From NCBI RefSeq assembly GCF_014873485.1, contig NZ_JADBDT010000001.1, positions 62,001 through 126,000 of the forward strand: DNA of 64,000 nucleotides, given 5' to 3'. The position numbers and the translations under genes were made by a program. Origin of the DNA: Sphingopyxis sp. OAS728 (lineage in GTDB: Bacteria; Pseudomonadota; Alphaproteobacteria; Sphingomonadales; Sphingomonadaceae). The notes beneath the pieces are model-generated. The model had not been told where the DNA came from, did not search any database, and was given only the letters and a program-made list of their open reading frames with translations. This document shows, one piece after another, positions 8,410 through 17,315 of the stretch; the stretch's first letter is position 1; the number at the start of each line of letters is the position of its first letter.

Positions 8410-9066
8410 TCAGCGGATCGGCGAATCGGGCGCGAGCCGCATATCCAGATAGTTGTCGAGCGACTTCATCAACTGGTCGAGCTCATGCTCGAAGAAGTGG
8501 TTCGCGCGCGGGATCTCGTCGTGATGGATGGTGATGCCTTTTTGGGTGCGCAGCTTGTCGACCAGCTTCTGCACCGCGCTCGGCGGCACGATCTCGTCCT
8601 GCCCGCCCGCGACGATGATGCCCGACGAGGGGCAGGGCGCGAGGAAGCTGAAGTCGTACATGTTCGCCGGCGGCGCGACCGACAGGAAGCCGCGGATTTC
8701 GGGGCGGCGCATCAACAGCTGCATGCCGATCCACGCGCCGAAGCTGAAGCCTGCGATCCACGTCGTCTGCGCTTCGGGGTGGATCGACTGCACCCAATCG
8801 AGCGCCGAGGCGGCGTCGGAGAGTTCGCCGATGCCGTTGTCGAATGTGCCCTGGCTGCGGCCGACGCCGCGGAAGTTGAAGCGCAGCACCGCGAAACCTC
8901 GGGCGACAAAGCTTTTATACATCGCCTGCGTGATGCGGTCGTTCATCGTGCCGCCGCCCTGCGGATGCGGATGCAGGATCAGCGCAACCGGCGCACGCGG
9001 GCGCGGCGGGGGCGAGAAACGGCCTTCGATGCGGCCCTCGGGGCCGGGAAAAATAACGTCGGGCAT
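8410..9066 (-). CDS. Alpha/beta hydrolase (COG2945-like)
   Basis: 218-residue single-domain alpha/beta hydrolase. The start MPDVIFPGPEGRIEG was chosen over the longer frame, whose extra residues look non-coding. Features: oxyanion region LHPHPQGGGTMND, nucleophile Ser in GFSFGAW, acid in GGQDEIVP, and His in ANHFFEHELD. It resembles the small dienelactone-hydrolase-like enzymes common in Proteobacteria. The substrate is unknown. It diverges from the cysteine desulfurase gene across a 140-bp gap. Confidence 0.85.
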   Translation of the reverse strand: MPDVIFPGPEGRIEGRFSPPPRPRAPVALILHPHPQGGGTMNDRITQAMYKSFVARGFAVLRFNFRGVGRSQGTFDNGIGELSDAASALDWVQSIHPEAQTTWIAGFSFGAWIGMQLLMRRPEIRGFLSVAPPANMYDFSFLAPCPSSGIIVAGGQDEIVPPSAVQKLVDKLRTQKGITIHHDEIPRANHFFEHELDQLMKSLDNYLDMRLAPDSPIR

Positions 9067-9206
9067 GGGCGCACCTTCTATGTTTCGTGGGCTTGCCAGT
9101 GATTCGCCGAGGGGCGGGGTGGCGGAGCGAAGATGGCGCCTATATAGAAAATAGGTATCAACATGCAACTTTTGCGAATCGTTCGCAATAAGGACTCTCT
9201 CGGCGG

Positions 9207-10298
9207 ATGATTTACCTCGACTATCAAGCCACTACGCCGCTCGCTCCCGAGGCGCGCGAGGCGATGCTGCGCTGGCTGGAAGGGGCCGGGGAAGGCGACG
9301 GCTTTGCGAATCCGTCGAGCACGCACAAGGCGGGGCGCGCGGCGGCAGCCGCGGTCGAAGTCGCGCGCGACCAGGTCGCGGCGCTGCTGCCCAAGGGCGG
9401 GCGGGTCTTCTTCACCTCCGGCGCGACCGAGGCGCTCAACTGGGCGCTCTTTCGCGGCGCCGAGGTCATGCCGGGCGGTGTTGCCGGGCTGAGCATCGAG
9501 CACGCCGCTTCGCTGCAATGTCTCGAACGATTGAATGCCAGCATTCTGCCCGTCGATGGCGCGGGGCTCGCGCTGCCGCCCGACGACGGGATGATTCCCG
9601 AGGGCGGCATCGTCGCCACCATGCTCGTCAATAACGAGGTCGGCACGATCCAGCCGGTCGCCGAGTTCGCCGCCGCCGCGCATGCGAAGAACAGCCTGCT
9701 GCTCTGCGACGCGGTGCAGGGCTATGGCCGCGTCGCGATCCCCGACGGCGCCGACCTCATCGCGCTTTCGGCGCACAAGATCCACGGGCCGAAGGGGATC
9801 GGCGCGCTGTGGATCAAGGACGGCGTCGACTTGCCGCCGCTGATGTTCGGCGGTGCGCAGGAGCAGGGGATGCGTTCGGGCACCGTCTCGCCGGCACTCT
9901 GCGCCGGTTTCGGCGCCGCCGCGGCGCTCGCTGCCGAACGGTTCGACGAAGATGCCGCGCACGTCGAACGCCTCTGGTCGCTTGCGCTCGATATGCTCCC
10001 CGAATGGACGATCAACGGCGATGCGACCCGCCGCTATCACGGCAATCTCAACGTCCGGCGCGAGGGCGTGAACGGCCTCCGCCTGATGTCCGATGCGCGC
10101 GATGTCGCTTTCTCGCTCGGTAGCGCGTGCGGCAGCGGGTCGGGCAAGGTCAGCCATGTCCTGCGCGCGATGGGTGTCAGCGAAGCCGATGCCCGCGCCT
10201 CGATCCGCCTCGGATGGGGGCGTTACACGAGCGAGCAGCAATTGCGCGACGGCCTCACCGCGATCAGGGATGCCGCACGATTGCAGGGCGTGAACTAA
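9207..10298 (+). CDS. Cysteine desulfurase (NifS/IscS family)
   Basis: PLP enzyme taking sulfur from cysteine for Fe-S cluster or thio-cofactor assembly, 363 residues. The PLP lysine is K191 in LSAHKIHGPKG and the persulfide cysteine is C308 in SLGSACGSGSGK. YLDYQATTPL at the N-terminus is typical. It overlaps by 1 bp (TAATG) a [2Fe-2S] ferredoxin of the ISC type, so the two probably work together in cluster assembly. No scaffold gene (iscU/sufB) is in the window. Confidence 0.93.
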   Translation: MIYLDYQATTPLAPEAREAMLRWLEGAGEGDGFANPSSTHKAGRAAAAAVEVARDQVAALLPKGGRVFFTSGATEALNWALFRGAEVMPGGVAGLSIEHAASLQCLERLNASILPVDGAGLALPPDDGMIPEGGIVATMLVNNEVGTIQPVAEFAAAAHAKNSLLLCDAVQGYGRVAIPDGADLIALSAHKIHGPKGIGALWIKDGVDLPPLMFGGAQEQGMRSGTVSPALCAGFGAAAALAAERFDEDAAHVERLWSLALDMLPEWTINGDATRRYHGNLNVRREGVNGLRLMSDARDVAFSLGSACGSGSGKVSHVLRAMGVSEADARASIRLGWGRYTSEQQLRDGLTAIRDAARLQGVN

Positions 10299-10633
10299 TG
10301 CGCGTGACCTTCATCCACGCCGATGGCAAGGGCCGGACCGAGGCCGAGGCCGAACCCGGCTCGATCCTGCTCGACGTCGCGCAGGCGCATCTGATGCCAC
10401 TCGAAGGGACGTGCGAGGGCCAGATGGCCTGCTCGACCTGCCACGTCATCGTCGCGAAAGAGGATTTCGACCGCCTGCCGCCCGCGAGCGAGATGGAGGA
10501 GGATATGCTCGATCTTGCCGCGGGGGTAAGGCGGACGAGCCGCTTGTCGTGTCAGATATTGCTGACCGAGGCTCTGGATGGCCTGACGGTGCACATCCCC
10601 GCCGAAAGCCGCAACATGCAGGGGCCGCGCTGA
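10298..10633 (+). CDS. [2Fe-2S] ferredoxin, adrenodoxin/ISC type
   Basis: 111-residue plant/adrenodoxin-fold ferredoxin. The cluster ligands are C39, C45, C48 (CEGQMACSTC) and C85 (RLSCQ), the spacing of vertebrate/ISC-type ferredoxins. Start ATG 10298 overlaps the cysteine desulfurase stop by one base. It likely supplies electrons for Fe-S cluster assembly or a P450/monooxygenase; the neighbouring desulfurase favours the first (inference). Confidence 0.93.
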   Translation: MRVTFIHADGKGRTEAEAEPGSILLDVAQAHLMPLEGTCEGQMACSTCHVIVAKEDFDRLPPASEMEEDMLDLAAGVRRTSRLSCQILLTEALDGLTVHIPAESRNMQGPR

Positions 10634-10711
10634 CCGGAGGCGACCGGGTTGCTGACGTAGAGATGTCGTGCGATCCTCTATGCATATCGCTTGATACGTT
10701 GGGGGGGGATA

Positions 10712-11260
10712 ATGGTGATTGGACGCCGTGAACTGCTGTGGATGGGCGCGGCTGGGGCGACACTGTTCGCATCTCCAGCGACGCAAGCTTGCACAATCAT
10801 TCCCCCGGAGAAGGCGAAGCCATTCCGACGTGGTGAATGTGAGCGACAAATTCATGATCTCATTGCGTTCATGAACGAGGCTCCGAGCCTATCTTCCGAC
10901 GCTGTTTCGGAATGGGTGGACGCCCGGGATGTCGACGTTGAGTTTGAATATCCGGTCTCAGAAAATGTGGGCGGTGGACTCTACAACTATCTCTTCTTTC
11001 GAGAATATCGAATTTCCGGAGGAAAGCTTGATCCGGATCCGATTAAAATCAAGGAAATTAACCTGATCAGGAATGTGAAGAATCATGCCTCCTTTCAATT
11101 CACATTGACTCGAAATCAATTTTTCCCCGCAGACGATGAGGGATGCAACGGCCTCTTCACCCACGGCGAATATTTTAAAAAGACTGACACTGCATTCATT
11201 GCTCGCTTCTTTAACAACCGTCTGAAAAGTTTCCGCGATTTTCCAGAGTGGTTTGCCTAA
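10712..11260 (+). CDS. Orphan hypothetical protein with Tat-like signal peptide
   Basis: About 182 residues. Start MVIGRRELLWMGAAGATLFA follows a run of eight G at 10701-10708. The N-terminus has a twin-arginine pattern (GRRELLWMG) and ends ATQACTII, so export by Tat, possibly with lipidation at the Cys, is plausible. The mature part is rich in Phe, Asn, Glu and Lys (YNYLFFREYRI, FFNNRLKSFRDFPEW) and lacks motifs I know; the fold might be NTF2-like. Base composition is clearly more AT-rich than the neighbours, a sign of transfer. Confidence 0.7.
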   Translation: MVIGRRELLWMGAAGATLFASPATQACTIIPPEKAKPFRRGECERQIHDLIAFMNEAPSLSSDAVSEWVDARDVDVEFEYPVSENVGGGLYNYLFFREYRISGGKLDPDPIKIKEINLIRNVKNHASFQFTLTRNQFFPADDEGCNGLFTHGEYFKKTDTAFIARFFNNRLKSFRDFPEWFA

Positions 11261-11345
11261 CCGCTGACCATTTTAAGTGCGTCAACATCTGTACGACGTC
11301 CGCTTCCCCCCTAAGTCGCCATAATCTTGATCGACAGCGCCACGC

Positions 11346-11374
11346 TTGCATTTCGCCTGATCCGCCGCCATATG
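11346..11374 (+). promoter_or_regulatory. Candidate promoter of the 4.5S RNA
   Basis: TTGCAT at 11346-11351 and CATATG at 11369-11374 with a 17-bp spacer. Transcription would start near 11381, exactly the first base of the predicted 4.5S RNA stem. Confidence 0.5.
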
Positions 11375-11380
11375 CGCCGC

Positions 11381-11470
11381 GGGAGTCGGGCGGACGCAGT
11401 CTTCGCCAACCCGGTCAGGTCCGGAAGGAAGCAGCCGCAACGAATTCGCTGCGGGTCGTTCCGGCTCCCA
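11381..11470 (+). ncRNA. ffs: 4.5S signal recognition particle RNA
   Basis: The SRP RNA core is present: GGTCAGGTCCGGAAGGAAGC with GGAA apical loop and asymmetric internal loop for Ffh binding, at about 11413-11435. The ends pair as GGGAGTCGG (11381 on) with CCGGCTCCC (ending 11469), giving a single long hairpin of about 90 nt. It lies just upstream of dnaX, a common alphaproteobacterial arrangement. It guides membrane proteins to FtsY and the translocon. Confidence 0.93.
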
Positions 11471-11518
11471 CCCATTTCCCCCTTCGACAAGATCGCGGCG
11501 CGCCCCTAAGACGGGGCC

Positions 11519-13237
11519 ATGAGCGATTCCGCCGACGACGAAACCCCGATGCTGGGAATGGACCTGCCCGAGACGACGCCACAGCCGTCGAGCGGTCCGT
11601 ACCGCGTCCTTGCCCGCAAATATCGCCCGCAAACCTTCGCCGAGCTGATCGGGCAGGATGCGATGGTGCGCACATTGGGCAACGCGATTGCGCGCGACCG
11701 GCTGGCGCATGCGTTTCTGATGACCGGGGTGCGCGGGGTCGGCAAGACCTCGACCGCGCGCCTGATCGCCAAGGCACTCAACTGCATCGGTCCCGACGGG
11801 CAGGGCGGGCCGACGATCGATCCGTGCGGTGTGTGCGAACCGTGCCGCGCGATCACCGAAGGGCGCCACATCGACGTCATCGAAATGGACGCCGCGTCGA
11901 ACACCGGCGTCGACGATGTGCGCGAGATTATCGAGGCGGTGCGCTATGCCGCCGTGTCGGCGCGCTACAAGATCTACATCATCGACGAAGTGCATATGTT
12001 GTCGCGTAACGCCTTCAACGCGCTCCTGAAAACGCTCGAAGAACCGCCGCCGCACGTCAAATTCCTGTTCGCGACGACCGAAGTGAACAAGGTGCCGGTG
12101 ACGGTGCTGTCGCGCTGCCAGCGCTTCGATCTTCGCCGCATCACCCCCGACATGCTGTTCGCGCATTTCAGCGCGATCTTGCAGAAGGAAGGCGTCGAGG
12201 CCGAGGCACCCGCGATCTGGCTGATCGCCAACGCCGCCGAAGGATCGGTGCGCGACGGCCTGTCGATCCTCGACCAGGCGATCGCGCATGCGGATCTCGA
12301 TGGCGGCGGGATGATCGGCGCGGCGCAGGTCCGCGTGATGCTCGGCCTCTCGGACCGCTCGTCGATCGCGCAGCTAATGGCGACGATCCTCGAAGGCGAT
12401 GCGGGCGGGGCCATCGATCTCGCGCGTGCGCAATATGCGCTGGGGATCGAACCCGTCGCGATGGTGCGCGGGCTGATGGACCTGACGCACGCCATCACGC
12501 TCGCTAAAGTGTCGCGCCACGATGACCCCGCGCTCGCCGAGGCGGACCGTGAACGCATCGGCGAATGGGCGCAAAAGCTGGGTTTCGCGCCGCTCAACCG
12601 GTTATGGCAATTGCTGCTGAAGGGGCATGACGAGGTGCTGCGCGCGAACAATCCGCTCGAGCATCTCGAAATGCTGCTGCTTCGCGTCATCTACGCCGCG
12701 TCGATGCCCGACCCCGGCGAGCTTGCGAAGCTGCTCGAAAAGGGGGGCGTGCCGACGATGCCGCTCGCTGCGCCGGCGGCACCTGCCGCACAGGAGAATA
12801 TGGCTGCCGAGCCCGTCGCGGCGGCGGAAGCGTCCGCGACGACAAGCCCGGAGGTGCCGGCATCCGCCCTCACTGTCGCCCAAATTCATCAGCTTCTCGA
12901 AACCACAGGAAATCATCGGCTTGCGGTCGATCTCTATGATCATCTGCGAATCATCGAACTCGAACCGGGCAGCATCGTTTTCGCGCCTGTCCCGGCGCTC
13001 GGCGGGGCGTTCGCCCGCGATCTCGGCGACGCGCTGCTCGCGCAGACCGGAAGCCGCTGGCACGTGCGGGAGGGCGAGGGTGAGGGGCGGCCGAGCCTTG
13101 GCGCGATCCGTGCTGCTAAGCTCGCCGATAATGACGCCCGAATCCGCGAATTGCCGGTCGTGAAGGCCGCTTTGGCCGCTTTTCCCGACGCGAGACTTGT
13201 CGAGGGCGACGACAATCGCCATAGGTCGAACCCATGA
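11519..13237 (+). CDS. dnaX: DNA polymerase III subunits gamma/tau
   Basis: 572-residue clamp-loader ATPase. Walker A GVRGVGKTS (70-78), zinc-binding cysteines C89, C103, C106, C109, and Walker B/DEVH at 156-159 are visible; LSRCQRFDLRRI is the SRC motif region. The C-terminal third (from about 415) is Ala/Pro-rich then forms the tau-like domain. A 28-residue N-terminal extension precedes the conserved YRVLARKYRPQTF. It overlaps ybaB by 4 bp. I saw no need for a gamma-producing frameshift. Confidence 0.97.
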   Translation: MSDSADDETPMLGMDLPETTPQPSSGPYRVLARKYRPQTFAELIGQDAMVRTLGNAIARDRLAHAFLMTGVRGVGKTSTARLIAKALNCIGPDGQGGPTIDPCGVCEPCRAITEGRHIDVIEMDAASNTGVDDVREIIEAVRYAAVSARYKIYIIDEVHMLSRNAFNALLKTLEEPPPHVKFLFATTEVNKVPVTVLSRCQRFDLRRITPDMLFAHFSAILQKEGVEAEAPAIWLIANAAEGSVRDGLSILDQAIAHADLDGGGMIGAAQVRVMLGLSDRSSIAQLMATILEGDAGGAIDLARAQYALGIEPVAMVRGLMDLTHAITLAKVSRHDDPALAEADRERIGEWAQKLGFAPLNRLWQLLLKGHDEVLRANNPLEHLEMLLLRVIYAASMPDPGELAKLLEKGGVPTMPLAAPAAPAAQENMAAEPVAAAEASATTSPEVPASALTVAQIHQLLETTGNHRLAVDLYDHLRIIELEPGSIVFAPVPALGGAFARDLGDALLAQTGSRWHVREGEGEGRPSLGAIRAAKLADNDARIRELPVVKAALAAFPDARLVEGDDNRHRSNP

Positions 13238-13569
13238 AATCGATCGAAGAAATGATGAAGGCGGCGCAAGAAGCCGCCGCCACCGTGCAGGCGCAGATGC
13301 AGGAGGCGCAGGCCAAGCTCGACAGTGTCGAGGTCGAGGGCGTGTCGGGCGGCGGTCTGGTCAAGATCACCGCGACCGCGAAGGGCCGGATCAAGGCGAT
13401 CCACATCGACGACAGCCTGATGGTTCCGTCGGACAAGCAGATGCTCGAAGACCTGCTCGCGGCCGCGTTCAACGACGCGCGCGAAAAGGCCGATACCGCG
13501 AGCAACGAAGAAATGGGCAAGATGACGAGCGGCCTGCCGCTCCCCCCGGGTTTCAAGCTGCCGTTCTGA
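13234..13569 (+). CDS. YbaB/EbfC family nucleoid-associated protein
   Basis: 111-residue DNA-binding protein. An N-terminal coiled-coil helix (MMKAAQEAAATVQAQMQEA) is followed by VEVEGVSGGGLVKITATAKG and a C-terminal helix region ending LPPGFKLPF. It is the partner commonly encoded after dnaX; the start overlaps dnaX by 4 bp. In many bacteria recR follows, but here lon follows instead. Confidence 0.93.
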   Translation: MKSIEEMMKAAQEAAATVQAQMQEAQAKLDSVEVEGVSGGGLVKITATAKGRIKAIHIDDSLMVPSDKQMLEDLLAAAFNDAREKADTASNEEMGKMTSGLPLPPGFKLPF

Positions 13570-13613
13570 GCCGGCCTCCAAATCCCTATGGGCCGCGCCG
13601 TTCAGCGCAGCGA

Positions 13614-13642
13614 CATTGAATGCGTGCGAAATTACGCCATAT
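13614..13642 (+). promoter_or_regulatory. Heat-shock (sigma-32 type) promoter of lon
   Basis: CATTGAA at 13614-13620, 14 bp, then CGCCATAT at 13635-13642. This closely follows the RpoH consensus (CTTGAA, N13-14, CCCCATnT), 63 bp upstream of the lon ATG. Lon is a classic sigma-32 target. Confidence 0.65.
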
Positions 13643-13705
13643 TAGCGAAGAACCACCTATAAGAAGGGCGGTGCGCCCGGTCGCGGGGCCCGTCCAGGAG
13701 CCGTA

Positions 13706-16102
13706 ATGACGCAATCTTATCCCCTTCTTCCGCTACGTGACATCGTCGTTTTCCCGCACATGATCGTGCCGCTGTTCGTCGGCCGCGACCGTTCGGTCGC
13801 CGCGCTCGAAACCGCGATGGAAAGCGACAAGGAAATCTTCCTCGTCGCGCAGCTCGATCCGGGCGAGGACGATCCGCAGCGCGACGATCTGTACGACGTC
13901 GGCGTGATCGCCACCGTTCTCCAGCTTTTGAAGCTGCCCGACGGCACGGTCCGCGTGCTTGTCGAGGGCAAGGAGCGCGCGAAGTTGCTCGGCCTGACCA
14001 CCGAAGACAAGGCCGTGATGGCGAGCGTGAAGCCCGTCGGCGACACCGTCGACGACAGCGTCGATACCGCCGCGCTGATGCGTTCGGTTGTCGACCAGTT
14101 CGAAAATTACGCCAAGCTCAACAAGAAAATGCCCGCCGAAACCGCGGTGCAGCTGTCGCAGATCGAGGACGCCTCGCGCCTCGCCGACTCGGTTGCGGGC
14201 AATCTCAACATCAAGGTGTCCGACAAGCAGGCATTGCTCGTCGAAGATGCGCCGTCGAAGCGGCTCGAAATGGTCTTCGCTTTCATGGAAGGCGAGCTCG
14301 GCGTGCTGCAGGTCGAAAAGAAGATCCGCGGCCGCGTGAAGCGCCAGATGGAAAAGAGCCAGCGCGAATATTATCTCAACGAACAGTTGAAGGCGATCCA
14401 GCGCGAGCTCGGCAACGACAATGGCGAGGGCGGCGACGACCTTGCCGAGCTGCAGCTCAAGATCGACGGCCTGAAAATGTCGAAGGAGGCCAAGGCCAAG
14501 GCGAACGCCGAGCTCAAGAAGCTCCGCGCGATGGCGCCGATGTCGGCCGAGGCCACCGTCGTTCGCAACTATCTCGACACGCTGATCGGCCTGCCGTGGG
14601 GCAAGAAGTCGAAGCTCAAGAAGGATATCGCCAAGGCGCAGGCCGTCCTCGACGACGACCATTATGCGCTCGAAAAGGTCAAGGACCGCATCGTCGAATA
14701 TCTCGCGGTGCAGGCGCGTACCAACAAGCTGAAGGGGCCGATCCTCTGCCTCGTCGGCCCTCCGGGCGTCGGCAAGACCTCGCTCGGCCGTTCGATCGCG
14801 AAAGCCACGGGCCGCGAATTCGTGCGTCAGTCGCTGGGCGGCGTGCGTGACGAGGCCGAAATCCGCGGCCATCGCCGCACCTACATCGGCTCGCTGCCGG
14901 GCAAGATCGTGACCAACCTCAAAAAGGCCGGCACGATGAACCCGCTGTTCCTGCTCGACGAGATCGACAAGCTCGGCCAGGATTTCCGCGGCGATCCGGC
15001 GTCGGCGCTGCTTGAGGTGCTCGACCCCGAACAGAATGGCAAGTTCCAGGACCATTATCTGGAGGTCGACGTCGACCTGTCGGACGTCATGTTCGTGACC
15101 ACCGCGAACTCGCTGAACCTGCCGCAGCCCTTGCTCGACCGCATGGAGATCATCCGGCTCGAGGGCTATACCGAGGACGAGAAGGTCGAGATCGCCAAGC
15201 TGCACCTGATCGCGAAGCAGGTCGAGGCGCATGGGCTGAAGGCCGGCGAATTCGAGCTGACCGAAGAGGGGCTGCGCGACCTCATCCGCTATTACACCCG
15301 CGAAGCCGGCGTTCGCACGCTTGAGCGCGAGATTGCGCGTCTTGCGCGCAAGGCGCTGCGCCGCATTCTTGAAGGGAAGGCCGAAACCGTCACCGTGACG
15401 CCCGATAATCTTTCGGAATTCGCGGGCGTGCGGAAATTCCGCCACGGCATGGGCGATCTGGAGGACCAGGTCGGTGCGGTCACCGGGCTTGCCTGGACCG
15501 AGGTTGGCGGCGAATTGCTGACGATCGAAGCCGTCACCGCGTCGGGCAAGGGGCAAGTGCGCACCACCGGCAAGCTTGGCGAAGTGATGACCGAATCGGT
15601 GCAGGCTGCGCTGTCCTTCGTGAAGGCGCGCGCGCCGGCTTACGGCATCAAGCCCAGCCTGTTCGCGCGCAAGGACATCCATATCCACTTGCCCGAAGGT
15701 GCGGTTCCGAAGGACGGCCCGTCGGCGGGTGTCGGCATGGTCACCGCGATGATTTCGACGCTGACCGGGATCGCGGTACGCCGCGATGTCGCGATGACGG
15801 GCGAAGTCACGCTGCGCGGCCGCGTGCTCGCGATCGGCGGCCTCAAGGAAAAGCTGCTTGCGGCGCTGCGCGGCGGCATCAAGACCGTGCTGATCCCGGA
15901 AGAAAACGAGAAAGACCTTGTTGAAATTCCGGCGAATATCACGAGCGGATTGAAGATCATTCCGGTCAGCCATGTCGATCAGGTGCTCGCCGAAGCGCTC
16001 GTATCGCCGGTGGTTCCGATCGAATGGACCGAGGCCGACGAGCTTGCCGCGTCGCCCCCGGTTCCGGCCGGAACCGACCCCGAAACGACGATTCGGCACT
16101 GA
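13706..16102 (+). CDS. lon: ATP-dependent protease Lon
   Basis: 798-residue cytosolic AAA+ protease that degrades misfolded and regulatory proteins. The N-terminal substrate-binding domain starts [20 protein letters not shown]. The ATPase has Walker [10 protein letters not shown] near residue 350 and Walker [10 protein letters not shown]. The C-terminal protease carries the Ser in [10 protein letters not shown] (about residue 673) and the Lys in [11 protein letters not shown] sigma-32 type promoter lies upstream, a strong terminator downstream, and HU (a known Lon substrate in other bacteria) is next. Confidence 0.98.
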   Translation: MTQSYPLLPLRDIVVFPHMIVPLFVGRDRSVAALETAMESDKEIFLVAQLDPGEDDPQRDDLYDVGVIATVLQLLKLPDGTVRVLVEGKERAKLLGLTTEDKAVMASVKPVGDTVDDSVDTAALMRSVVDQFENYAKLNKKMPAETAVQLSQIEDASRLADSVAGNLNIKVSDKQALLVEDAPSKRLEMVFAFMEGELGVLQVEKKIRGRVKRQMEKSQREYYLNEQLKAIQRELGNDNGEGGDDLAELQLKIDGLKMSKEAKAKANAELKKLRAMAPMSAEATVVRNYLDTLIGLPWGKKSKLKKDIAKAQAVLDDDHYALEKVKDRIVEYLAVQARTNKLKGPILCLVGPPGVGKTSLGRSIAKATGREFVRQSLGGVRDEAEIRGHRRTYIGSLPGKIVTNLKKAGTMNPLFLLDEIDKLGQDFRGDPASALLEVLDPEQNGKFQDHYLEVDVDLSDVMFVTTANSLNLPQPLLDRMEIIRLEGYTEDEKVEIAKLHLIAKQVEAHGLKAGEFELTEEGLRDLIRYYTREAGVRTLEREIARLARKALRRILEGKAETVTVTPDNLSEFAGVRKFRHGMGDLEDQVGAVTGLAWTEVGGELLTIEAVTASGKGQVRTTGKLGEVMTESVQAALSFVKARAPAYGIKPSLFARKDIHIHLPEGAVPKDGPSAGVGMVTAMISTLTGIAVRRDVAMTGEVTLRGRVLAIGGLKEKLLAALRGGIKTVLIPEENEKDLVEIPANITSGLKIIPVSHVDQVLAEALVSPVVPIEWTEADELAASPPVPAGTDPETTIRH

Positions 16103-16125
16103 GTCGGACCCGCTTCGCGGCATTT

Positions 16126-16180
16126 CGCCCCAAATTCGTCGCAAAATCGACGTTTTGGGGCGTTTTTCCCCCTTTTTTGC
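16126..16180 (+). terminator. Rho-independent terminator of lon
   Basis: CGCCCCAAA and TTTTGGGGCG with an inner CGTCG/CGACG stem, followed by TTTTTCCCCCTTTTTT. Strong intrinsic terminator 24 bp after the lon stop. Confidence 0.9.
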
Positions 16181-16181
16181 T

Positions 16182-16210
16182 TTGACAAGCCGGGGTCAAA
16201 CATCGTTAGT
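16182..16210 (+). promoter_or_regulatory. Promoter of the HU gene
   Basis: A perfect TTGACA -35 at 16182-16187, a 17-bp spacer, and GTTAGT at 16205-16210 as a weak -10, 65 bp before the HU start codon. Confidence 0.55.
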
Positions 16211-16274
16211 GACGCGCCATGGCTTCGGGCCATGAGAATCATCTAACCAACCATAATGCAGGGGTTCCTTAGGC

Positions 16275-16547
16275 ATGAACAAACAAGACCTGATCGCCGC
16301 CGTCGCTGACTCGAGCGGCCTGACCAAGGGTGACGCGAGCAAGGCCGTCGAGGCCGTGTTCGACGCAATCACCGGTTCGCTGAAGAAGGGCGGCGAAGTC
16401 CGTCTCGTCGGCTTCGGCACCTTCGCGGTCAGCAAGCGCAAGGCATCGACCGGTCGCAACCCGCGCACCGGCGAAACGATGACCATCGCGGCGTCGAACC
16501 AGCCGAAGTTCAAGGCCGGCAAGGCCCTCAAGGACGCCGTCAACTAA
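16275..16547 (+). CDS. hupB: DNA-binding protein HU
   Basis: 90-residue histone-like HU protein. MNKQDLIAAVADSSGLTKGD is the canonical N-terminus; GFGTFAVSKRKASTGRNPRTG is the DNA-embracing arm with the conserved RNPRTG, and FKAGKALKDAVN ends the protein. It bends and compacts DNA. It has its own promoter and terminator, consistent with high monocistronic expression. The position after lon is conserved across many Proteobacteria. Confidence 0.97.
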   Translation: MNKQDLIAAVADSSGLTKGDASKAVEAVFDAITGSLKKGGEVRLVGFGTFAVSKRKASTGRNPRTGETMTIAASNQPKFKAGKALKDAVN

Positions 16548-16575
16548 GTTGACAGGCACCTTCTGGTGAAACATC

Positions 16576-16608
16576 TCGGGCCGTGGCGCAAGCTGCGGCC
16601 CGATTTGT
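16576..16608 (+). terminator. Terminator of HU
   Basis: TCGGGCCG...CGGCCCGA hairpin with ATTTGTAT after it, 29 bp past the HU stop. Confidence 0.7.
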
Positions 16609-16729
16609 ATCTGCCGATAGGATCGATGTGGTTTGTGCGTGAAGATTGAGCAAATCCCCGTTGCAATCACCGTCGCAGCGGCTATGGACGTCCAGCTTTC
16701 GGACGCCGGACCTTCGGTCCGTCCCGATC

Positions 16730-16804
16730 GGGCGCGTAGCTCAGCGGTAGAGCACACCCTTCACACGGGTGGGGTCACAGGTTCAATCCCTGTCGCGCCC
16801 ACCA
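16730..16804 (+). tRNA. tRNA-Val (anticodon CAC)
   Basis: 75 nt with encoded CCA. The acceptor stem is GGGCGCG/CGCGCCC, the D arm GCTC..GAGC, the anticodon stem CACCC/GGGTG with loop TTCACAC, so anticodon CAC reading GTG (Val). The T arm is ACAGG-TTCAATC-CCTGT, and the discriminator is A. A GC-rich hairpin (16701-16724) stands 5 bp before it. Confidence 0.96.
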
Positions 16805-16892
16805 TGGCCATTGGGGTCATGGCTGGAAACGAAACCGGGGCTGACCGGTCCATTCATCACCTATTCAATGCCTTTGCATTAGAGAAACGGCC

Positions 16893-17201
16893 ATGATCCG
16901 CACGCTGACCTTTTCTCTCGTCTCCGCGCTGCTACTGTCGGCAGCGGGGCCAGCGGCCGCGCGCGGCGACCGCGACCAGGACAATCTGCGGCAGGCCGCG
17001 GCGCAAGGGCAGGTGATCCCGCTCAACAAGTTGATCGCCGACGTCCGCTCGCGCCCGCCGTATAGCGAGATGACGTATCTCGGCGGTCCGCAATTCGACG
17101 CGGGCCGGATGATCTATGCGCTAAAATTCATGGACGGCAGCCAAGTCGTCGTTGTCTATGTCGATGCCCGCACCGGCCGGATCGTGGGACGCAAACCCTG
17201 A
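16893..17201 (+). CDS. Secreted PepSY-like protein
   Basis: 102 residues with a signal peptide (MIRTLTFSLVSALLLSAAGP, cleavage after AAA). The mature part NLRQAAAQGQVIPLNKLIADV ... VVVYVDARTGRIVG is the pattern of small PepSY-domain proteins. These are periplasmic and often encoded beside PhoPQ-like two-component systems, which is the case here (response regulator at 17316). The role is unknown; a modulator of the sensor kinase is an inference from context. Confidence 0.8.
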   Translation: MIRTLTFSLVSALLLSAAGPAAARGDRDQDNLRQAAAQGQVIPLNKLIADVRSRPPYSEMTYLGGPQFDAGRMIYALKFMDGSQVVVVYVDARTGRIVGRKP

Positions 17202-17315
17202 TATTTCCCTAGTCGCTCGGTTCGTCGCAACGAGATTTTGCGATGATCGTTCGGACTTGATACACAGTCGAAACATGCGGCCGGGCTGCCCGGTGCGCAA
17301 CGGAAAGGCGCCTGA

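Noticed and set aside
13733..16144. An 803-codon open frame antisense to lon
   Set aside because: The lon frame has all catalytic motifs, a promoter and a terminator. The antisense frame has no ribosome-binding site or domains.
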